A stretch of 15,036 nt of DNA from positions 1 to 15,036 of the forward strand of contig DFMR01000129.1 in NCBI GenBank assembly GCA_002376325.1, written 5' to 3'. Of the stretch, positions 14,401-15,036 are shown piece after piece (within the stretch, counting starts at the first letter, position 1; every line of letters begins with the position of its first letter). The position numbers were made by a program, and so were the translations under genes. The DNA comes from Proteobacteria bacterium UBA3588. Its GTDB lineage: Bacteria > Pseudomonadota > Gammaproteobacteria > Thiohalomonadales > Thiohalomonadaceae. Below the pieces are notes generated by a model. The model ran no database searches. It was not told the DNA's origin and saw only the letters and a program-made list of their open reading frames with translations.

Positions 14401-14749
14401 TGGCGCATTCGTGGTCAATACCACGGTCCCGGCCAACAACTCACCGTTCACCTGTTCGGTAAACACCGTCCAGAGCTGGACGATGGCCATTGATCCCGTC
14501 ACGGGCGGCGCGCTGAAGAACTCATTCTTCGCGGGACTTGGCATCGGCGACATCGCGTCCGCAATCGCGGCGGATATGGTCGGTACGCCGGTCTTCGTCA
14601 CCGCCCCGAACGGCAGCGTCTGGATGTATGGTTCTACCAGCAACATGGGTGGTAATGGGTCCCCAACCACTGCGGGTCCTACGATGTTTCATATCAATCC
14701 CCCGCCAAATGGGGTAGGCACCCAGCTCACCTGGGTTGAAGAGCGATAG
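11465..14749 (+). CDS. pilY1: PilY1/PilC-family pilus tip adhesin with an N-terminal L-type-lectin-like domain
   Basis: A 1094-residue secreted protein. AAGGAG lies about 7 bases before ATG 11465. The signal peptide is residues 1-23 (ending GAWA, cleaved before Gln24). Residues about 25-365 look like an L-type lectin sandwich: VLQDNFTGASANLDW, GGHGADGIGFYLIN (Asp139), GGSLGYS and MDEYGNFLN with Asp185-x-Tyr-x-Asn189, the calcium-site pattern of such lectins. A linker leads to the PilY1 domain (about 500-1090), which contains NSVLGDIVDSSPVW, VVYDGANDGFLHGF and an EF-hand-like loop DLDSDHIVD at 777-785 followed by YVYAGDVYGNIWRFDL. No von Willebrand A domain of the P. aeruginosa type is seen. 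PilY1 counters retraction, presents the adhesive tip and helps prime assembly; the lectin part suggests glycan binding. Confidence 0.93.
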   Translation: MKPVNKLITSVLLSGLAAGGAWAQSTTVLQDNFTGASANLDWTALGGACLTAGDNTGSIPVCKGLAYYGSQTQTGLSGNVDPAGSGALRLTNGCANGTCYLHEAGAIITNNTYPTDQGVQVTFTTYTYGGDNNGGHGADGIGFYLINGDQAANLGSWGGSLGYSCSNSNSPYTGMVGAYLGLGMDEYGNFLNASDNTATGYGYQPGRIGLRGYGNIAWSWLDGNYSSDYPSTLSSSQQQAAVRNTCKTGYLWDYSNATSPKETSTAVADYAPIPNAYVVLPSSTPLANEQATTRSAATPVSYKLKITSDGLLSLWYSWNGGSYVPVLTNQSITSDNGALPSSFKFGFGGSTGGANNVHEITCFQAAPATQSASSAGSNVQQSGEVRTGTQAYFAYYHSNNWWGEVTSQDLLVNSTTGALTISTTANWDASCVLTGGDCTATGATGMTPQTLRNLYSWNGTAGIALTWNNLTATEQGWINDDGNGQARLAYLGGDRTNEVGGSGSSLFRARNSVLGDIVDSSPVWEGAPGKTYSDTWSDHIIAAPSLPENAVGAQTYSQFKSAEATRLNVVYDGANDGFLHGFETGAYDASGNYVSTSNDGKEVIAYMPQAVLQTIHNAANNGVLDYSSSHYAHNYFVDATPGTGDLFYNNAWHTWLVSGLGDGGNAIFALDITAPSTFATSDPVVGEWGSGALSCTNVANCGQDMGKTYGTPEVVRLHDGKWAIIFGNGLDSATGHAGIYIMIVDPSSGTPSTTYFLDTGVGSATTPDGIAYVSPVDLDSDHIVDYVYAGDVYGNIWRFDLTSDNESNWKVSTYGNGSPTPLFSDSSNFTSPGTQSITTKVQVLSAPASTGGQMLMVDFGTGQTFPQTASSSAQYATGQQSLYGVIDGDMSGWNSLGSNKYKSMTGAPSPVTPANLQAQTVTATTPATSGGISGYRTVSDNAIGNAYGWSLALPGYIGVSGIGAGDQTEQVVYNPTVKYGAFVVNTTVPANNSPFTCSVNTVQSWTMAIDPVTGGALKNSFFAGLGIGDIASAIAADMVGTPVFVTAPNGSVWMYGSTSNMGGNGSPTTAGPTMFHINPPPNGVGTQLTWVEER

Positions 14750-14759
14750 GAGGAATGAC

Positions 14760-15036
14760 ATGAGGCAGGGGTTCACCCTCATCGAACTGTTGATCGCTAT
14801 TGCGATCGTGGCAATTATCGCTGCGATTGCACTTCCGATTTATGAGCATCAGATTCAGGAATCCCGGCGGGCGTCGGCCAAGTCCTCCCTATTGGATGTG
14901 GCCGCTGCCGAGGAGAAGTACTTTTCGACCAACAATACCTATACGAACAGTCTGGCCAACCTCGGCTATGCGGCGACCGCCAACAACACGCTGGATATCC
15001 CCAGTGCGACCGAAGACTACTACCAAATACAAATAA
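14760..15036 (+). CDS. pilE: Type IV pilin PilE-like minor pilin (3' end cut by window edge)
   Basis: ATG 14760 opens a frame of 92 codons with no stop before the window edge. GGAGGA lies about 7 bases upstream, and the gene follows the pilY1 stop by 10 bases. The leader is only MRQG, then FTLIELLIAIAIVAIIAAIA with Glu9 at +5, followed by LPIYEHQIQESRRASAKSSL and AAAEEKYFSTNNTYTNSLANLGY. The last pattern is characteristic of PilE/ComP minor pilins that close the fimT-pilVWXY1E operon. About 40-50 residues of the globular domain should lie beyond the window. Confidence 0.93.
   Translation, partial: MRQGFTLIELLIAIAIVAIIAAIALPIYEHQIQESRRASAKSSLLDVAAAEEKYFSTNNTYTNSLANLGYAATANNTLDIPSATEDYYQIQI

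Overview
The window is a GC-rich stretch of a proteobacterial chromosome. The gene order fimT-pilV-pilW-pilX-pilY1-pilE at its right end is the usual type IV pilus minor-pilin cluster of Gammaproteobacteria and Betaproteobacteria. Genus cannot be read from the sequence alone. There are no rRNA or tRNA genes and no CRISPR arrays.

Left end (1-2679, minus strand): a type II restriction-modification system of the BsuBI/PstI family. An N6-adenine DNA methyltransferase is followed, with a 4-base ATGA overlap, by a restriction endonuclease cut by the window edge. The endonuclease has no stop inside the window but is clearly coding. A candidate minus-strand promoter lies near 2834-2842, next to two perfect 8-bp dyads.

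Regulator and unknown operon (2938-5950, plus strand): a divergent XRE-type regulator (3122-3406), resembling controller proteins of R-M systems, probably starts on a leaderless mRNA. The imperfect dyad GTTATC-CCY-GATAAC lies just before its ATG. A near copy lies over a good sigma-70 promoter at 3469-3511, upstream of an uncharacterised operon. That operon encodes a polytopic membrane protein, an outer-membrane-type lipoprotein and a 47-residue protein, and ends at a strong GC hairpin. The shared dyad suggests that the regulator controls both itself and this operon. This is the best candidate in the window for an undescribed system.

Middle (6206-8981): a membrane-anchored NHL-like propeller protein of unknown role, then about 1.1 kb without a confident gene. 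That stretch holds the frameshifted 3' remnant of a minus-strand ankyrin-like gene, degenerate purine-rich repeats, an AT-rich block with two copies of a 47-bp element exactly 100 bp apart, and several dyads.

Right end (8982-15036, plus strand): the pilus operon. Four minor pilins (FimT, PilV, PilW, PilX) are followed by a 1094-residue PilY1 and a PilE-type pilin cut by the window edge. PilY1 carries an L-type-lectin-like N-terminal domain in front of the usual C-terminal propeller. PilW lacks the normally conserved Glu+5. Together these proteins would prime and tip the type IV pilus, with PilY1 as the likely adhesin.
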